DNA from: Porticoccaceae bacterium
GTDB taxonomy: Bacteria > Pseudomonadota > Gammaproteobacteria > Pseudomonadales > Porticoccaceae
Direction: 5' to 3'
DNA: 44,674 nucleotides
Assembly (NCBI GenBank): GCA_028280905.1
Contig: JANQKW010000145.1
Coordinates: 1 to 44,674 of the forward strand
Positions 22,732 to 32,208 of the stretch are shown piece after piece; the stretch's first letter is position 1; each line of letters opens with the position of its first letter. The position numbers and the translations under genes are program-made. The notes below the pieces were generated by a model. The model had not been told where the DNA came from. It worked only from the letters and a program-made list of their open reading frames with translations, and made no database searches.

Positions 22732-24872
22732 TCGGAATTGCCCCCGAGAATCCCGCGCAATAGCGATTCGACGGCCTCTCGGCGGAGGTCCCGCGGCTGC
22801 TCTTCAGTTGTCTGTTCCGCATCCTGGGCAGAGCTGCTTTCATCCGTGCGGTCGGCTGATGGCAAATCGGCCGATTCCTCCTTGGGTCGGTCCTGTTTAA
22901 AGAACCTGTCTTGCAGTTCCTGCAGCAGGATATTCTGCACGAATTGATTGACCCACTGCCGCTCCGGCCGGCAACCGAGTTCGCCGCCTTCCGTGTAACT
23001 GCCGGAGCACTGAATGGGAATGTTCTGGTTTACCAGCCTGCGGCTGACCGTGCATCCCTCCGCACTGGTTTTGAGTTCACTGAGGCGGCTGGTGGCCAGC
23101 AGATTGAGTTGTTGTTCCAGCAATTCCACCTTGCCCGTAGCGTTAACCGCAATGTTGCCGACGCTGGTGGTGAGCGAAGCGAGTTGCAATTTATGGCCGT
23201 TCAGCTGGAAAGTGCCGTCTATGGTGTCGAACTGGGTTTGCTCGGGCCAGGTTTTCTCGATGCCGTACTTGGGGTTGACCTGGGCGGCTATATCGCAAAG
23301 CGTCTGTTCGATATTCAGGCTTTTCAGCACTGGCTCGCTGATGGTGAAGCTTCCGTTGCCTTTGGCATTGCTCCTTATCGCGTCGAGGCTTTGCCCGGCG
23401 GAAGAGCCTTTGAAGTTGAGAGTGAGAGTCCCCTGGAAATCCCGCACGTCTCCCAAGGTGTCGAAAGTTTGCAGCAGGTCCAGCTGTTCCAGTTGGGCGT
23501 CGATGGTTAACAGCGGGTTCTCCCGGCGCAGATCGATGCGGGATTTCACCTGGAAGCTGCCGTCGAATACCGACCCGGAAAGGTCGCTGATACGCACAAC
23601 ATTGTTATTGGCAAACAGGTTTAGGTGGGCCTCTTCTACCGTAACGCCCCGGCTGGTGACGGCGGGCAATGACAGTTCAACATGGCCCTTGCCGCCCTCC
23701 AGTAGCGCCAGCGGCCCCAGCAGCGGCGCTAACAGCGGCGTGCTATCCGCTTCCGCGTGTTGCGTGGCGCCAGGCAGGGCATCCAGGTTTAGCGAGGAGC
23801 CGGTCAGCAGCAGCTCCAGCTCCCGGGTTGGGGCCTGCTGGAAATAGCCGCTGCCCCGCAGGGTTTGCTGGTCCACTGCCAGGGAAAATTTGCTCAGGGT
23901 GATTTTTTCCGGCGAGGCGGTAAAGGCGGCTTCTAGGTTGGCAGTGGTGAACGGCGGAGCATTGCCGCTCAGTTGCAGCGATTTGGCAAGGCCCGCCAGG
24001 TTGTCGCTGCTGGCGGATAACTCGCCCTTCAACAAGGGCTTATCCTGAAGGCCGCCGGCTGATAGTTTGCCCTGCACCGACGCATAGTCGTTGGAGGCGG
24101 TAAAGCGGTCGATCAACAGGCTTTGTTCCGTGCCTTTGAAGCTGCCCGCAAGGCGGATAGCCAGCGCGGGTGTTTGAGCGTAGCGCAGCTGCAAATCGTC
24201 GCTGCTAAAGGAAGCGTCTTGTTGCTTAACCGCGATTTCAGCACTGCCCGCCAACTGCAGCGGGTTGTCGCCGCCGGGTTGCAGGGTGATATCCAGATTA
24301 ACGGGGAAAGGCTCGCCGTCCAGGCTGAGCTTTTCGGTTGCCAGTGTGTTTATCGCAATGCTGGTTGGCGCTTCGGGCTGTTGTGGGTTGGCAATCACCA
24401 CTCGGCTGTCCGACAGGTTAAAGCGTTTGACCGCCAAGGTAAACGGCAGTGAACCCGTCTCGACCGCGTCCAGCTCGGCCGTTGCGGCGGGGGCCAGTGC
24501 GGCCGTGCCGGCCCCGCTGGCGGATAGGGCTTCGAGCTGCGCCCGGTCAATGGCGATGGAGTTGAACAGCAGTTGTCGCTGCAACAGCGCGGTCCTGTCG
24601 AGCGAGAGCTGGGCCTGCCGCCAGGAGAGTTGGGTAATGCCCTGTGCAGGCGCGGACAGTTGGATTTCGCCGATTTGCAGGGCGATAGTCGGCCACAGGG
24701 TCCAGTCCAGATCGCCGCGGATCTCCAGCTGGATATTTTGCTCCTTGGCAAGCCGCTGGATTTCGGGTTTAAAGGTGTTGGGGTCCAAACCGAACAGCAG
24801 CCACAGGGTGGCGGCTACCAGGATCAGCGCAATGCTGAAGGTTGCTATCAGCAGCCATTTAACTAGTTTCAT
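22728..24872 (-). CDS. asmA: AsmA family envelope protein
   Basis: The 714-residue protein has an N-terminal membrane helix (MKLVKWLLIATFSIALILVA), followed by the AsmA domain (DPNTFKPEIQRLAKEQNI, then DLDWTLWPTIALQIGEIQL). A long beta-rich region and the C-terminal AsmA_2 block (GNGSFTISEPVLKSLNIEQ) follow. The last 70 residues are polar and Glu/Asp-rich, probably disordered. AsmA-like proteins form long grooves that carry phospholipids between the membranes. The start at 24872 is chosen because the membrane helix begins there, although its ribosome site is poor; the longer frame adds 37 charged residues. It is cotranscribed with mutY. Confidence 0.9.
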   Translation of the reverse strand: MKLVKWLLIATFSIALILVAATLWLLFGLDPNTFKPEIQRLAKEQNIQLEIRGDLDWTLWPTIALQIGEIQLSAPAQGITQLSWRQAQLSLDRTALLQRQLLFNSIAIDRAQLEALSASGAGTAALAPAATAELDAVETGSLPFTLAVKRFNLSDSRVVIANPQQPEAPTSIAINTLATEKLSLDGEPFPVNLDITLQPGGDNPLQLAGSAEIAVKQQDASFSSDDLQLRYAQTPALAIRLAGSFKGTEQSLLIDRFTASNDYASVQGKLSAGGLQDKPLLKGELSASSDNLAGLAKSLQLSGNAPPFTTANLEAAFTASPEKITLSKFSLAVDQQTLRGSGYFQQAPTRELELLLTGSSLNLDALPGATQHAEADSTPLLAPLLGPLALLEGGKGHVELSLPAVTSRGVTVEEAHLNLFANNNVVRISDLSGSVFDGSFQVKSRIDLRRENPLLTIDAQLEQLDLLQTFDTLGDVRDFQGTLTLNFKGSSAGQSLDAIRSNAKGNGSFTISEPVLKSLNIEQTLCDIAAQVNPKYGIEKTWPEQTQFDTIDGTFQLNGHKLQLASLTTSVGNIAVNATGKVELLEQQLNLLATSRLSELKTSAEGCTVSRRLVNQNIPIQCSGSYTEGGELGCRPERQWVNQFVQNILLQELQDRFFKQDRPKEESADLPSADRTDESSSAQDAEQTTEEQPRDLRREAVESLLRGILGGNSE

Positions 24873-25368
24873 CCAACCGGGTCCGTCTTTGCGAGGGTCT
24901 ATTGTATCCCTCTGGAGTAGTTTTGACAGGCTGGCGGGGCGCTTGTTTCGCGATGCACGAAAATGGGGCGAAAAATCTACCAACGAACTGGTGTGCGCCG
25001 GCGTTACCAGTGTTGTTATCGAGCAATAATTTGTTAGTATAGAGGGTTCTAGGCCGCACGCGCCAAGGGTTAATTGCAGGTGCCAAGGGGTAATCGTTAG
25101 CCGCTTATCTTATGGTCTAAGTCTTATGGCGACAGGGACGCTAACACGCGGCTCTGAACCGCGGGGTAGAGAGGGTTATATGGACATTTTGGTATTTACC
25201 GGTTCGACTATCACGAGCCTTCCTTCCCGTTGTTTATTTTCCTATTACATTTTTCTGCCATTTTTGAGGCGCGTTGGCACTGGAACGCTATCTTTTATTT
25301 TCCGGTGGGGCGATTAGTGATATTGATAGACTGAGTTACACCGGAGCGGTCAAAGACTCCAGGTACGG
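24873..25368. other. Divergent intergenic region asmA / CHASE2 gene
   Basis: The 496 bp hold the promoters of two divergent units. A short direct repeat GCCAAGGGTTAAT / GCCAAGGGGTAAT (about 25062 and 25082) is visible. I see no gene or RNA in it. Confidence 0.4.
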
Positions 25369-27219
25369 TTGTTGGTTGTGGGTAAGAAAAAAAGAAATAA
25401 AAAAAATAATAGCGCCGCATCTCTCCGCAAATGGCCGGCGTTTTGCTATGCGGTGTTGCTAACGGCGATTTTTTTGGTTTTCGAGCAGCTCGACTTTTTC
25501 GAATCGGCCGACAGCGCTTCAAATGAAAAGCTTATACAAAGCCTTATCGCGACTTTTGCGGATGCACCGGAAAACAAAGTGCCGGCGATTTTGCTTTTTT
25601 CGGATAACGCCACAAAACTCGATTTGTATGGTTGGCCAATTAGGATGGATGAACTTTGGGAGTTAATTAAGGATGTATACGACTCTAACGCCAAGTCTAT
25701 CTTCGTTGATATCGCCATTAGAAGTGCGGACCATGATCGCAAAGGGTTTTGCGAGCTGATTGGTAACATGGCGGGTTTGCCGGTGAATAACGGTATAGAT
25801 GGTTTCGTAAAGACCTTGCCTGATAACTGCCTGGACCGGAATCAGATTGAAGATTTTATAGGGCATTTGATTCTGAGTAATAACTCGCCCATAAGAATAC
25901 TCTCTGAAATCAATAACAAGGAACCGCAAATTATTTTCGCCGCACCGTTACAGTACCTGAATAAACGAAATGCCTACTATAACTGCGACGATTGTGAAGA
26001 CGAACATAGTATCAGGGACGAGTTTGAGCAGGCGATTCGCGACTGGCCGGGGGTTGCCTATCTCGACCAGGTAAGTATTTTGGCGCCGATGAATATCGCG
26101 ACAGATGGCGGAAGAAGCGCTCGCCTTTGGGTTGATAAAGCGCACCATCCCAGCCCAGCGTATATTATGGCTTGCTTGCAAGCGGGCTACAGTGATTCCG
26201 ATTGCAAGCAGCTTAATGACAGTCTTGACGAAGAAACCTCTTATCTGATGTGGCGCGCGGGTACGGATTCAGATGAGTTATTGAGAAAAGTTTACCAACA
26301 ATACCCCGACTGCCAGAGCGACGGTGGTTCGACAAGCCGGTTTGAGCAGTTGGTCTACAGGCACATATCGCCGGTAGTCGCTAAACCTGAGTACAAGTTA
26401 TACCGCTGTCCCTTTTACCCGACGATTGATTTGGCCAGTTATATTACCGGGCGCCTTACCTTTGAGACCCTTGAGAATGCGGTTGAGGGTAGAAGTGTCA
26501 TTATCGGTACGGATATGCGGCGCTTTAATGACAGCATCGTCTCACCGGTCCACGGTCAGTTGCCGGGTGTGTTTACCCATGCGACGTCCTTCGATAATTT
26601 GGTGAATAACAAGGTATTTCGAGCCGCCGGTGATTTCGACGATCAGTCGAGACGTTTGGCGATAGTGCTTGATATTGCCAAGTACCTATTGTTTTGCGCC
26701 GTTGTCTGGCTATTCTTAGTCTATAAACCGGTGTTTTTTGGTGGTATTGATAAATCGAGAACGCCGCTAACCTACATCTCCTTGATACTGCTGGCCGCGT
26801 TTACCCTATTTTTTATCCAGGCAATGTCGTTTGAGCAGGGAACCGCCTTGCAACGCATGGGCATAATCCTATTCTATGGGTTTGTGGTCTGTGTACTCCT
26901 GGTAGCCTTTTTCGAAAAAATTACCTGCTACTTTGAATTGAATAAGAAAGGGGAGAGGTTCGTTAAAAAACACATCAAGCCGCGGCGAAAAGGACTCTAT
27001 CTATTGGCGCCACATATCGTGGTGGTGGCTGTTCTATTTCTTTTACTCACGTTACTTGGTGTTTTGGTTAGCCAGTTTGGGCAAATAGCGCCGCCCGATG
27101 TGCTCAGTGTTTTCTATTATTTGTTGCCGCTTTATATGATGGCGGCGAGGGAAGATATAACCATGGGGTTTGCGATGCTTTTGGGTGAACAGCGGATTGC
27201 CGAACTGCTGTTGGATTAG
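25369..27219 (+). CDS. CHASE2 domain membrane protein without an output domain
   Basis: The 616-residue protein has one N-terminal membrane helix (about residues 22-40) and then a large extracytoplasmic region. That region ends with VEGRSVIIGTDMRRFNDSIV, followed by SPVHGQLPGVFTHATSFDNL, the typical end of a CHASE2 sensor domain. Three or more membrane helices follow (residues about 435-610). CHASE2 normally feeds a cyclase, kinase or diguanylate cyclase; here no such domain follows. A Cys-rich insertion (NCDDCEDE) is present. No ATG is available, so a TTG at 25369 or a nearby GTG is assumed. It is followed by the 27252 and 27715 genes on the same strand, a probable operon. Confidence 0.75.
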   Translation: MLVVGKKKRNKKNNSAASLRKWPAFCYAVLLTAIFLVFEQLDFFESADSASNEKLIQSLIATFADAPENKVPAILLFSDNATKLDLYGWPIRMDELWELIKDVYDSNAKSIFVDIAIRSADHDRKGFCELIGNMAGLPVNNGIDGFVKTLPDNCLDRNQIEDFIGHLILSNNSPIRILSEINNKEPQIIFAAPLQYLNKRNAYYNCDDCEDEHSIRDEFEQAIRDWPGVAYLDQVSILAPMNIATDGGRSARLWVDKAHHPSPAYIMACLQAGYSDSDCKQLNDSLDEETSYLMWRAGTDSDELLRKVYQQYPDCQSDGGSTSRFEQLVYRHISPVVAKPEYKLYRCPFYPTIDLASYITGRLTFETLENAVEGRSVIIGTDMRRFNDSIVSPVHGQLPGVFTHATSFDNLVNNKVFRAAGDFDDQSRRLAIVLDIAKYLLFCAVVWLFLVYKPVFFGGIDKSRTPLTYISLILLAAFTLFFIQAMSFEQGTALQRMGIILFYGFVVCVLLVAFFEKITCYFELNKKGERFVKKHIKPRRKGLYLLAPHIVVVAVLFLLLTLLGVLVSQFGQIAPPDVLSVFYYLLPLYMMAAREDITMGFAMLLGEQRIAELLLD

Positions 27220-27251
27220 ATTTAACGATTACACTGGGAGGTTGATGCCAC

Positions 27252-27674
27252 ATGAAGAAGAAATTTTTTACCGTTCTGTCGGTAGTATTTTTTGTTAGTA
27301 GCACATCGATTGCAGATGATCTCGGGCGAGTTACTGAGTTTTTGCGTGACTCGACTAAGTGCTACTGTTCAAGTGACAAGTCCCTGGGCTCTTACAAAAT
27401 AGCATCGGAAAAAGCTAAAAGTCGGGACGGGTATCAAATTCTGGAGCAGCAAAAAACGATTAGCCTGATAAATCTATCGGACGAATTCAAGCCCCTGTTT
27501 AAAGAAGCTTGCCAGGGAGTGGAAACTAATGGCAACGGCAATTGTTGGGTCAGAAACAGCTACGTGAAAATTCGCGGCGGTAAAAGCGAAGAAAAGTATT
27601 CCGAATTAAATGAGCGAAACAGAAGCTGTGAAGAACAAGGCACTATGATGGGCGCCGAGCCCTGCGAAGATTAG
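27252..27674 (+). CDS. Small secreted Cys-containing hypothetical protein
   Basis: The 140-residue protein has a signal peptide (KKKFFTVLSVVFFVSSTSIA, cut at about residue 21). The mature domain of about 120 residues contains six Cys, which may form disulfides in the periplasm. I recognise no family. GGGAGG is present 15 bases upstream, slightly far. It sits 32 bp after the CHASE2 gene and 40 bp before the protease gene, so it belongs to the same unit. Confidence 0.78.
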   Translation: MKKKFFTVLSVVFFVSSTSIADDLGRVTEFLRDSTKCYCSSDKSLGSYKIASEKAKSRDGYQILEQQKTISLINLSDEFKPLFKEACQGVETNGNGNCWVRNSYVKIRGGKSEEKYSELNERNRSCEEQGTMMGAEPCED

Positions 27675-27714
27675 TTCTTAGCTTTGATATACAGGCAATA
27701 AAGAGGGAATGGCT

Positions 27715-29505
27715 ATGGGTGTTAGGAAATACGTGTTACTGATCGCAATGGGCGTTCTGGTTATGCCCCAGGCGGGGTATTCGGCGAAGAAAGACTGTGG
27801 ACTCAGTATTGTCGGCAGGCCGATGGAGATGATGAATCGGGGGTTAAGCCAGAAAAAAATCCCTAATCTAATGACGGATTACTATACATCCGATCAACTC
27901 AGCGCCTTTCGGGAAGAGGAAAAAACGATTAGTTCCAACACCCATGCGGTTAATCGGGCGATATCCCGCAGCAAGATTTACCCGGCGCCCTATACCCAAA
28001 AGGCCATGGCCTCTATCGCCAAGCGGCTGCTAAAAAAATGGCCCTATAGCAACCCGGATTACCGCATATACATCACGACGGAACTGCACTATGGACCTTT
28101 GACCTCAGAGGATGGCGCAATACTGATACCCGCGGGTTTCCTGGCGAAGGCGCAATCCGAGGACGAAGTGGCCTTCGTTCTCGCCCACGAGTTGAGTCAC
28201 CTGCTGTTGCTGCATGCGAAAGAAGCTGCGAAGGATACCGGCGTGAAAGCGACATTGAGAAAACTTAACCAACATGTCGGCAGCGCCTTACAGATTATGC
28301 AAAATCTCGAGGACAGTGACGGCAAGCTGTTGGTGGAAGGTGAAGACAGGAAGAAGTTTGAGCAATTGGAAGGGCGCGCCTTTTCGTTCTATGAACACGC
28401 AAGGCGGCTGACCACCGAGTTTGTGCACCCCTCCTGGAGGAAAAAGCAGGAGGACGAAGCGGACCTGCTAGCGGTTGAGTTGATGATGAAAGCCGGCTAT
28501 AGCTTTGAGGGCGTAGCGCAGGCGTTTGACAATATGGAAGCGATCGAACATGCCGCTTGCCGGGAGTTAAAGCGCTTTTCATCCACCATGCAGGCCTTTG
28601 TCAAGGATGAATTGCAAACCGCCTATAACAGTTTTATCGAGGACAAAAAATACAATGTTAAGGACCAGCTTTTTGACAAAGCCAAGAAAATTTCCAGGGA
28701 CAAAATTGAGAAAGCGCTAACCAGGCAAGCCCTGCCTAAAACGCACAGACCCTACGAAAAAAGGTTGAAGTATGTGCTGCAATTTGCTGAGCGGCCTGTT
28801 TTGGAAGAGGTTTTCGAAGCGGCTGACGACAGGGAGCCGGTTTCCGGTGTGGTTGGCAAACTGCAGTCCTCGCCAGAGTACAAAAACCTGCTCGCATCAG
28901 CCGAGGCCGCGGTGCAGACGGAACGCTTGTTGGAAGAGGGCGATATAACGGCGGCAAAGGGCAGTTTGACCAAAGTCAGTATGCAGTCGCAATATGGCCG
29001 GCTGCTAAAACATCAACTGAGGCGTCAGGAAGGAAACTTTGGCGCCGCGGTTGAAAACTTGTCTATCGCGTTGAGAAGTAACACGCCGTCTCTGGATGTG
29101 TTCCATAAATCCCTTGCCTACAAGTTGGGCGCCAATCAGCTTACCGCTGCCGAATCCCTGGTTGTGCGCGGGGAAAAGCAGTTTAATGACAGCATCCACT
29201 TTTTGCCGGAACGCATTTATCTGGTGCAGAGGCGAACCGCCAATAAAGAGGGTGAAACCCACAAGTTATTGGGGGAGTGCGTTGAAGCCGCGCGCGACAA
29301 CATGGAGGGGCCCTGTTACGCGGCCGCGACAGGCGTGGACGCAAATTTTCGCGATGAGCATGCCAAGATTCTCGGCCTGGTTAATTGTAAGGCGGAAAAA
29401 GACACGGGTGGCGATGTGATTTGTAACGGAGAGTACGCGTATAAGCCGAAGGGTTTGGGGTTGCCCAAATTTCCCGGCTTCAAAAAGGATTCCGAGGAAA
29501 GTTAA
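27715..29505 (+). CDS. Secreted M48-like metalloprotease with helical C-terminal half
   Basis: The 596-residue protein has a signal peptide (to about residue 24). The M48 zinc motif is HELSH (residues 158-162) with the third ligand Glu in QEDEADLLAVELM, so the active site is intact. From about residue 350 the protein is helical with repeat-like segments (DITAAKGSLTKV, NFGAAVENLSIAL), as in the TPR-bearing BepA/YfgC relatives that trim misfolded outer-membrane proteins. The start at 27715 is preferred over 27709 because AGAGGG is then at normal distance. It is the last gene of the CHASE2 unit. Confidence 0.85.
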   Translation: MGVRKYVLLIAMGVLVMPQAGYSAKKDCGLSIVGRPMEMMNRGLSQKKIPNLMTDYYTSDQLSAFREEEKTISSNTHAVNRAISRSKIYPAPYTQKAMASIAKRLLKKWPYSNPDYRIYITTELHYGPLTSEDGAILIPAGFLAKAQSEDEVAFVLAHELSHLLLLHAKEAAKDTGVKATLRKLNQHVGSALQIMQNLEDSDGKLLVEGEDRKKFEQLEGRAFSFYEHARRLTTEFVHPSWRKKQEDEADLLAVELMMKAGYSFEGVAQAFDNMEAIEHAACRELKRFSSTMQAFVKDELQTAYNSFIEDKKYNVKDQLFDKAKKISRDKIEKALTRQALPKTHRPYEKRLKYVLQFAERPVLEEVFEAADDREPVSGVVGKLQSSPEYKNLLASAEAAVQTERLLEEGDITAAKGSLTKVSMQSQYGRLLKHQLRRQEGNFGAAVENLSIALRSNTPSLDVFHKSLAYKLGANQLTAAESLVVRGEKQFNDSIHFLPERIYLVQRRTANKEGETHKLLGECVEAARDNMEGPCYAAATGVDANFRDEHAKILGLVNCKAEKDTGGDVICNGEYAYKPKGLGLPKFPGFKKDSEES

Positions 29506-29539
29506 CCGAGCAGCCATCGCACGACTAATGGCTGCTCGG
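29506..29539. terminator. Perfect hairpin between convergent genes
   Basis: CCGAGCAGCCAT and ATGGCTGCTCGG form a perfect 12-bp stem with a 10-base loop directly after the protease stop codon. It lacks a T-run, but lies in the gap between two convergent genes, so a two-way terminator is likely. Confidence 0.65.
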
Positions 29540-29574
29540 AAAACGACCGGCTGTAGTTTAAAACGGCAGCCAGT

Positions 29575-31638
29575 TTAAAACGCCAACCGCGCGCCAACCG
29601 TGATGTTTAATCCCGGTTCGGGCGCCACTTCTCTCAGGAAAGACGTGGCGTTGCGAATCTGCTCGTCGAGCAGGTTTTCGCCGCGGATAAAGATCAACCA
29701 TTCGCCGGTGTTGTGGGGGATGCGATAATTAAAGGTGGCGTTAAGCAGGGTGTAGCCGTCTGTCTCCTCCTCCGATTCGCCTGGGTGATCCTGCTTGAGT
29801 ACACTGGTTAGCACAAGGTTTGCGTCCCAATTATCATCCGTCAGACGGCCTTCAAAGCCGAAGCGCTGCGGCGTGATGCGCGGCACATCGCCGCCGTTAT
29901 CCAGAGTGGCCCGCACGGAATCGCCGAAAACCCGGAAGCTGAATTTGTCGGTAACCCTGGCTTGCAGTTCCGCCTCTACGCCCTTGAATGTGGCTTCTTC
30001 CTGCACGTAGTCAAATATCGGCAGGCCAGATTCGGCATTCTCAATTCCTTGCTCCTGCTGGTAGATATAGTCATCGAAGCTGTTGTAGAAGAATTGCACT
30101 GCGATATCGAACATTTTCCCATGGTATTGATAACCCACATCAAAGTTCAAACTGGTTTCTTCGGTAAGCCCGGAATCCCCCCGGTCAAAGGTGCCGGTAG
30201 CCGGGTGTGCGCCGCAGGAAAACAACTCCTCAACTGACGGCGCACGCTGAGCGCGCGCAATGCCCAGGGTGAAATGGTTTTCCTCAGTGGCGTGCCAGAT
30301 GGCCGAACCCGACAGCGAAAAAGGCTGATGGTCTACTTCATCAGAGGTATCGACATTGGGGCACTCTGAATTGGCAATCTGTTCCGGGTCTACGTGCTGA
30401 TCTTCGATACGCGCGCCGGCTTCGAACACCCAATCGTTGTGCGTGATTTCTTCAACCAGGAAAATGCCGACGCGGCTGATATCGGATTGCGGGATAAAGG
30501 CTTCTTCGCCGACGGCGGAGAATTCATTGACTTGCCATTGGATACCGGTGACCCCTCGCCAGTTGTCCGCGTGGGCGTGGGTCAGTTCGGCCAGACCCTC
30601 CCAACCCTCGTTGCTAAAGACTGTGCCTATTTCGCTACCCTCCAACTCCGTATGCTGATAGTCGTTGTAGCCGGCGCGGATTTTCAACTTTTTGAAAAAG
30701 TCGGCGCCCAGCGCGTGCTCGCCTTTGAGATCTATGCGAGTCTGCTCCATATCGATACGGATCAGCTCTTCCTCTTCCTCCTCCTCTTCACCTTCTTCCT
30801 CTTCGTGTGCGTGGGCGCCAGGGGGAATGCCATACTCGTTTTCCAACTGGCTGACGCTGATGCCCCAGAAACCGCTATCGGTAATCAGCGAAACGCCACC
30901 GGTGAGGCTCCAGGCTTCGGTGTCGCTGTTGGCGATAAAGCCGTTGGTGTTTTCCTCTTCGTGGCCCTCTTCTTCATGCTCTTCCTCTTCGTGCTCTTCC
31001 TCCTCGTGTTCTTCGTGAATGGCAAAGCCGTCGATTTCCACATTGTCGCTGTCGCGATACAAGCCATCCAGGTGCCAGGCCAGGCTTTGGCCGCCGCCAT
31101 CCAATTTGAAAACGCCGGTATTGCCCTCGTTGACAGTATCGTGGCGCAGTTCCAGCGCGCCGGAGGTGCGTTCGGCACGGCGTGTGGGAATGCGGTTGTC
31201 TATCACATTGACCACGCCGCCGATGGCGCCGGAACCAAACCGCAGCGTTGCCGGCCCGCGCAGTACTTCTACCCGTTCCGCGATCAGCGCCTCAATGCCG
31301 TTGGCGTGGTCTGGGCTGGCGCTTGCGGCGTCCAGGACTCCCAGGTTGTCCTGGAGTACTTTTACGCGGTTGCCGGTTTGGCCCCTTATGACCGGGTAGC
31401 CGACGCCCGGGCCGAACGACGCGCTGCTGATGCCGGTCTCGCCGGACAGGGTGTCGCCCAGGGTGCTGGCAACCTTATTGCGCAGTTGCTGCCCGGACAA
31501 CACGTTGATGGGTTGGCCTACCAGATCTTCGGTTTTTTCCAGTGGACTGGAGGTAATAATAACTTCATGGATATCGGCGGCGTTGCTGAATGTCGGCAAC
31601 AACAACGCTCCCATCACTAGGGGTGTAAAGTGTCTCAT
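29575..31638 (-). CDS. TonB-dependent outer-membrane receptor, probably for zinc
   Basis: The 687-residue protein has a signal peptide (to about residue 20), a TonB box (HEVIITSS), a plug domain (GQPINVLSGQQLRNKVASTL then GVVNVIDNRIP), and a beta-barrel ending in Phe. Two extracellular loops are packed with His and Glu: residues about 205-230 and another His/Glu run near 275-290. His/Glu-rich loops of this kind occur in ZnuD-type zinc receptors. The gene upstream on the same strand encodes a small putative metal-binding protein, which supports the zinc call. AGGAAGAGAC precedes the ATG. The metal itself is inferred. Confidence 0.88.
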   Translation of the reverse strand: MRHFTPLVMGALLLPTFSNAADIHEVIITSSPLEKTEDLVGQPINVLSGQQLRNKVASTLGDTLSGETGISSASFGPGVGYPVIRGQTGNRVKVLQDNLGVLDAASASPDHANGIEALIAERVEVLRGPATLRFGSGAIGGVVNVIDNRIPTRRAERTSGALELRHDTVNEGNTGVFKLDGGGQSLAWHLDGLYRDSDNVEIDGFAIHEEHEEEEHEEEEHEEEGHEEENTNGFIANSDTEAWSLTGGVSLITDSGFWGISVSQLENEYGIPPGAHAHEEEEGEEEEEEEELIRIDMEQTRIDLKGEHALGADFFKKLKIRAGYNDYQHTELEGSEIGTVFSNEGWEGLAELTHAHADNWRGVTGIQWQVNEFSAVGEEAFIPQSDISRVGIFLVEEITHNDWVFEAGARIEDQHVDPEQIANSECPNVDTSDEVDHQPFSLSGSAIWHATEENHFTLGIARAQRAPSVEELFSCGAHPATGTFDRGDSGLTEETSLNFDVGYQYHGKMFDIAVQFFYNSFDDYIYQQEQGIENAESGLPIFDYVQEEATFKGVEAELQARVTDKFSFRVFGDSVRATLDNGGDVPRITPQRFGFEGRLTDDNWDANLVLTSVLKQDHPGESEEETDGYTLLNATFNYRIPHNTGEWLIFIRGENLLDEQIRNATSFLREVAPEPGLNITVGARLAF
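30952..31018 (-). repeat. Short tandem repeat coding the His/Glu loop of the receptor
   Basis: Units of about 15 bp (CTCTTCCTCTTCGTG on the + strand) repeat four to five times and code for a repeating Glu-Glu-His-Glu pattern. Such a repeat can gain or lose units by slippage in steps of five residues without breaking the frame. Confidence 0.7.
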
Positions 31639-31698
31639 GGTGTCTCTTCCTGAATAAATGTAACCGACTACTTTTAGCGGGCCGCCATTTGATTTGCG

Positions 31699-31746
31699 GT
31701 TACCTATTTTAAAGTTACCTATTTAAAGTTACTTTTTTAGCGTTAC
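31699..31746. repeat. Three and a half 14-15 bp direct repeats before the receptor gene
   Basis: GTTACCTATTTTAAA (31699), GTTACCTATTTAAA (31714), GTTACTTTTTTAGC (31728) and GTTAC (31742) follow head to tail in the gap between the small metal-binding gene and the receptor gene. They could be a regulator's binding array or a terminator-promoter region. They do not look like a Zur box. Confidence 0.65.
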
Positions 31747-31747
31747 T

Positions 31748-32029
31748 CTATGCGGGAAGAGCGGTGGGAGGGCCCCTGATCAGAAAGCCCAGAATGGCTT
31801 GTTGTAACGGCAGTGCGACCGGCGCTCGGGTGCTTGTCAACCTAGGTGTGGTTGTCGGGACAACAGCCCCGGTATCGACGGCCAATTTGGTATTATCGGC
31901 CACCAGGCAGATATCACAGGCGATAACATCGCTGTCCATGTGGACGTGCGTGTTGGCCGCGCCAATCAGCAGGCTGGTGTTGACTATCAGCACCCAGACA
32001 AGTGATTTAAACGCGCGATTGGTTTGCAT
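31748..32029 (-). CDS. Small periplasmic putative metal-binding protein
   Basis: The 93-residue protein has an N-terminal signal or anchor segment (about residues 9-25). A His-x-His-Met-Asp stretch (HVHMD) and a C-x-x-C pair (CDIC) follow. It ends in FLIRGPPTALPA, which resembles the ARAPP ending of small proteins often encoded beside zinc receptors and sometimes annotated as zinc-uptake chaperones. It lies 109 bp upstream of the TonB receptor on the same strand. The metal-chaperone role is inferred from these features. Confidence 0.6.
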   Translation of the reverse strand: MQTNRAFKSLVWVLIVNTSLLIGAANTHVHMDSDVIACDICLVADNTKLAVDTGAVVPTTTPRLTSTRAPVALPLQQAILGFLIRGPPTALPA

Positions 32030-32208
32030 ACCTGCTAGCCTACCTACTAATGTAGCTATCCCAGCTCGGGGCCGGCAATTTTAGCGCTTTTAGGGGTTTA
32101 GGAAAACCCCGGCAATTGTTTGCGGCGCATCCGAGCCGTATAATTGCGCACTTGCCCGCCGGGCACCGGTTTGCCGGGGCGGCGGTAACCCGTTAATTTG
32201 GAAGTAAA

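Noticed and set aside
22141..24452. Long open frames on the + strand opposite mutY and asmA
   Set aside because: They are antisense shadows of GC-rich genes and encode no recognisable protein.
30394..31620. 408-codon frame on the + strand opposite the TonB receptor
   Set aside because: It is the antisense of a clear receptor gene; the Phe/Leu-rich runs come from the Glu/His repeat read backwards.
31699..31746. Zur box before the zinc receptor
   Set aside because: The direct GTTACCTATTTTAAA repeats lack the dyad symmetry of a Zur site, so I list them only as repeats.
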